Below are positions 33,055-34,615 of a stretch of DNA of 34,615 bases, piece after piece. A program made the translations under genes and the position numbers. The DNA lies in the NCBI GenBank assembly GCA_018398765.1, contig JAHBMJ010001170.1:1-34615 (forward strand), read 5' to 3'. The first letter of the stretch is position 1, and each line of letters begins with the position of its first letter. A model generated the notes under the pieces. The model saw nothing but the letters and a program-made list of their open reading frames with translations, made no database searches and was not told where the DNA came from. The DNA comes from Chromera velia. Taxonomy: Eukaryota > Sar > Chromeraceae.

Positions 33055-34144
33055 CTAGGGTATGACACCTAAAAAAAAAATAAATATAATTTAATTATAA
33101 ACCCTAGGGGTATGTGTCACTCTGATTAGCTATAACTCTAAAAAGTGGTTTTTTAAGGTTTTTACGATGAACTAACCTTATTTTTATGATAACACAACTT
33201 TTCAAATTAAATCTCATGACCTTTTATATATAGGAAAGTTGATTCGCCCTCTAAGGTTTGCAAACGCTTATGATGTCGGTTTGCAAACCTAATCCCCCAA
33301 CCTAACCAAACCTGTCTAAACCTGTCTAAACCTGGTTCCAAATGGCTTTTGCATGAATACAGAGAAGAATCTGATGCAAAGCAAACATAACCTAGCATTT
33401 TACCAGGAAACATCAGACAAACCGATCATTTAACGAATGTAGAATAAAGTCAAGAACATAAACTCAAAGCTGTCTTCATTCTTTCACACTTCAACAGACT
33501 TATCCAGAGGTGGAATTTCCTTTTCAAACGCCCGGTCAACTTACTCCAATTCTCTATCTTCAATTCATAAGCCGTCATCAATGTTTAGTGCAGTGGGTTT
33601 TCAAATTCTTCAATCATGTATACGATTTCCACGGAGAGGCGATCAAGCAAACAAAGATCGTGCCAGGAAAGAAGAGAGGAGAAAAGGGGGCCCGGGGGGG
33701 CAGGACAAGGAGAATGCAGCGGCTGTTATGAATGCTGATGCAAGTGAAGCTATATCCCCTTCCTGAAACGTTCATGTACAGAGTGTTACAGACGTGGTCC
33801 TGCCGGCAAAAACGTACAAAATATACTTTTAACAGATCATTCACATACAGATTTCAGAAGTTTGGCCAGGTTTGGACGGGTTTGAAGAGGTTTGGAAGGT
33901 TTGAGTCTGGTGCGACCATGGTTTCCAAACCAATTCTAAACCTGACGTAGCGAATGGGTTTTAAACTCATCTAAACCTACCCTAACCTACTCTAACCTTA
34001 GCCACTCAACCCTATTTTAGCGTTTTTTAAGCTTTTCTAGCAAATTTAGCTCCAAAAATCTCTTTTAAAACATCAAAAATTTAAGTTTTTATTGAAAAAC
34101 CTAACTTTAAACCTAGGGTACCCTCACAAAGTGTCAGACCCTAG
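33055..34144. mobile_element. non-autonomous DNA transposon, hAT-like, 1,090 bp
   Basis: Left end CTAGGGTATGACACC; the right end read inward on the other strand is CTAGGGTCTGACACT, so the terminal inverted repeats match at 13 of 14 bases. The 8-bp TTCTTGGT occurs at 33047-33054 and 34145-34152 but only once in the uninterrupted copy (26726-26733), which makes it a target-site duplication. Eight-base duplications and TAGGG-type ends fit the hAT superfamily. Inside there is no transposase; the sequence is AT-rich with AAACCTGTCT repeats (33300-33350) and the reverse-type GGTTTGGA repeats (33860-33900), so the two halves are partly inverted. Short open frames inside are unremarkable. Confidence 0.9.
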
Positions 34145-34271
34145 TTCTTGGTTCGGCCACCGTTTTATATTCTGTCAGCCGTCTCGTGTTCTACTTTTTT
34201 CCGGGATATCTATAAAAGCGAATTTCTTATGCGGCGCCGCGTGCTAAGGCGACGCCCTTCTCTATACTTTT
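34145..34271 (+). repeat. 282-bp dispersed repeat, second copy, 3' part
   Basis: Begins with the duplicated TTCTTGGT and continues as 26734-26852 (119 bases in both), including GATATCTATAAAAGCG. Homology ends at CTCTATACTTTT. Confidence 0.9.
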
Positions 34272-34615
34272 CTGAGAACCCCTAAACTGAGAACCCAGAT
34301 GGTTAGAGTGGGCGCCGCCGCAAGCTCTAAATCTAATAATAGTGAGATAAAAAAATAAAATCAAAGGATGCGAAGCGCACCAGTCCTCCGCGTAGATGGA
34401 TTTTCAATTGTTCTCTTTACAAAAGTAATCAAACAACAGATCTTGAAAAGAGAAGAAGAGGTGACATGGTGCTTTAGTGGTATAACATGATCACCTGAAA
34501 GTTAAAAAAAAGTAATGTCCAATGGCTTCTACTAGACTATCGGCACCTCAGAAAGCAATTTCCGACCTTACATCTCTTTATAATAGAAGAACAATACAAA
34601 AACATGAGGTGCATG
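34272..34615. other. intergenic end of window, nothing recognised
   Basis: AT-rich, no gene. A tRNA-like 5' half near 34466-34500 does not fold into a full cloverleaf. Confidence 0.4.

Noticed and set aside
33960-34010. Telomere-like CTAAACC/CCTAACC words
   Set aside because: They are degenerate, few, and lie inside the DNA transposon with matching inverted words elsewhere in it.
34462-34520. tRNA-like 5' half (TTTAGTGGTATAACATG)
   Set aside because: The D-arm-like part resembles tRNA-Gly, but no anticodon stem, T arm or 7-bp acceptor stem can be formed at the right spacing.

Overview
The window looks like nuclear DNA of an intron-bearing alveolate. My best guess is a chromerid alga such as Chromera velia, or a close relative of the coccidian lineage. 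The reasons are GT-AG introns packed with TC/TG microsatellites, long low-complexity insertions in conserved proteins, a secreted PAN/Apple-domain enzyme, and non-LTR and DNA transposon remnants in AT-rich intergenic DNA. The species is inferred from style, not from a marker.

Layout. 1-5060 is gene-poor: a T-rich tract beside a GGTAACC inverted repeat, a 131-bp tandem duplication, a perfect 20-bp palindrome, and a decayed LINE endonuclease on the minus strand (3055-3460). 5063-7319 (minus) is a two-exon secreted alpha/beta-hydrolase of the polyhydroxybutyrate depolymerase/feruloyl esterase type, with a Thr-rich linker and a C-terminal PAN/Apple domain. 8060-17755 (plus) is a many-exon locus. 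Its first half resembles the exocyst subunit Sec6/EXOC3 and its second half carries a PH-like domain; the frames allow one fused gene, but two genes remain possible. 18039-19245 is the 3' end of a non-LTR retrotransposon with a (TCA)n tail. 21235-25477 (minus) is an RBBP4/MSI1-type histone-binding WD40 protein greatly enlarged by insertions.

From about 25.8 kb to the end the window is repeats: decamer arrays around a GC-rich block, a 166-bp direct repeat pair, a 282-bp dispersed repeat present twice, and a large satellite domain (27.58-32.25 kb). The satellite is a roughly 65-bp unit whose central palindrome seems to be kept by paired changes. It is split by 1.3 kb of a 9-bp minisatellite (TCTGCANTC) that is nearly open in all frames. 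The second copy of the 282-bp repeat is interrupted by a clean 1,090-bp DNA transposon with 13/14-bp terminal inverted repeats and an 8-bp target duplication; the uninterrupted copy 6 kb away serves as the empty site.

The genes do not form a pathway: a secreted hydrolase, a vesicle-tethering factor and a chromatin factor sit side by side, with the first two divergently transcribed from a 740-bp gap. Several reading-frame breaks lie in C/G runs of about nine bases or at N gaps and look like assembly errors rather than mutations.
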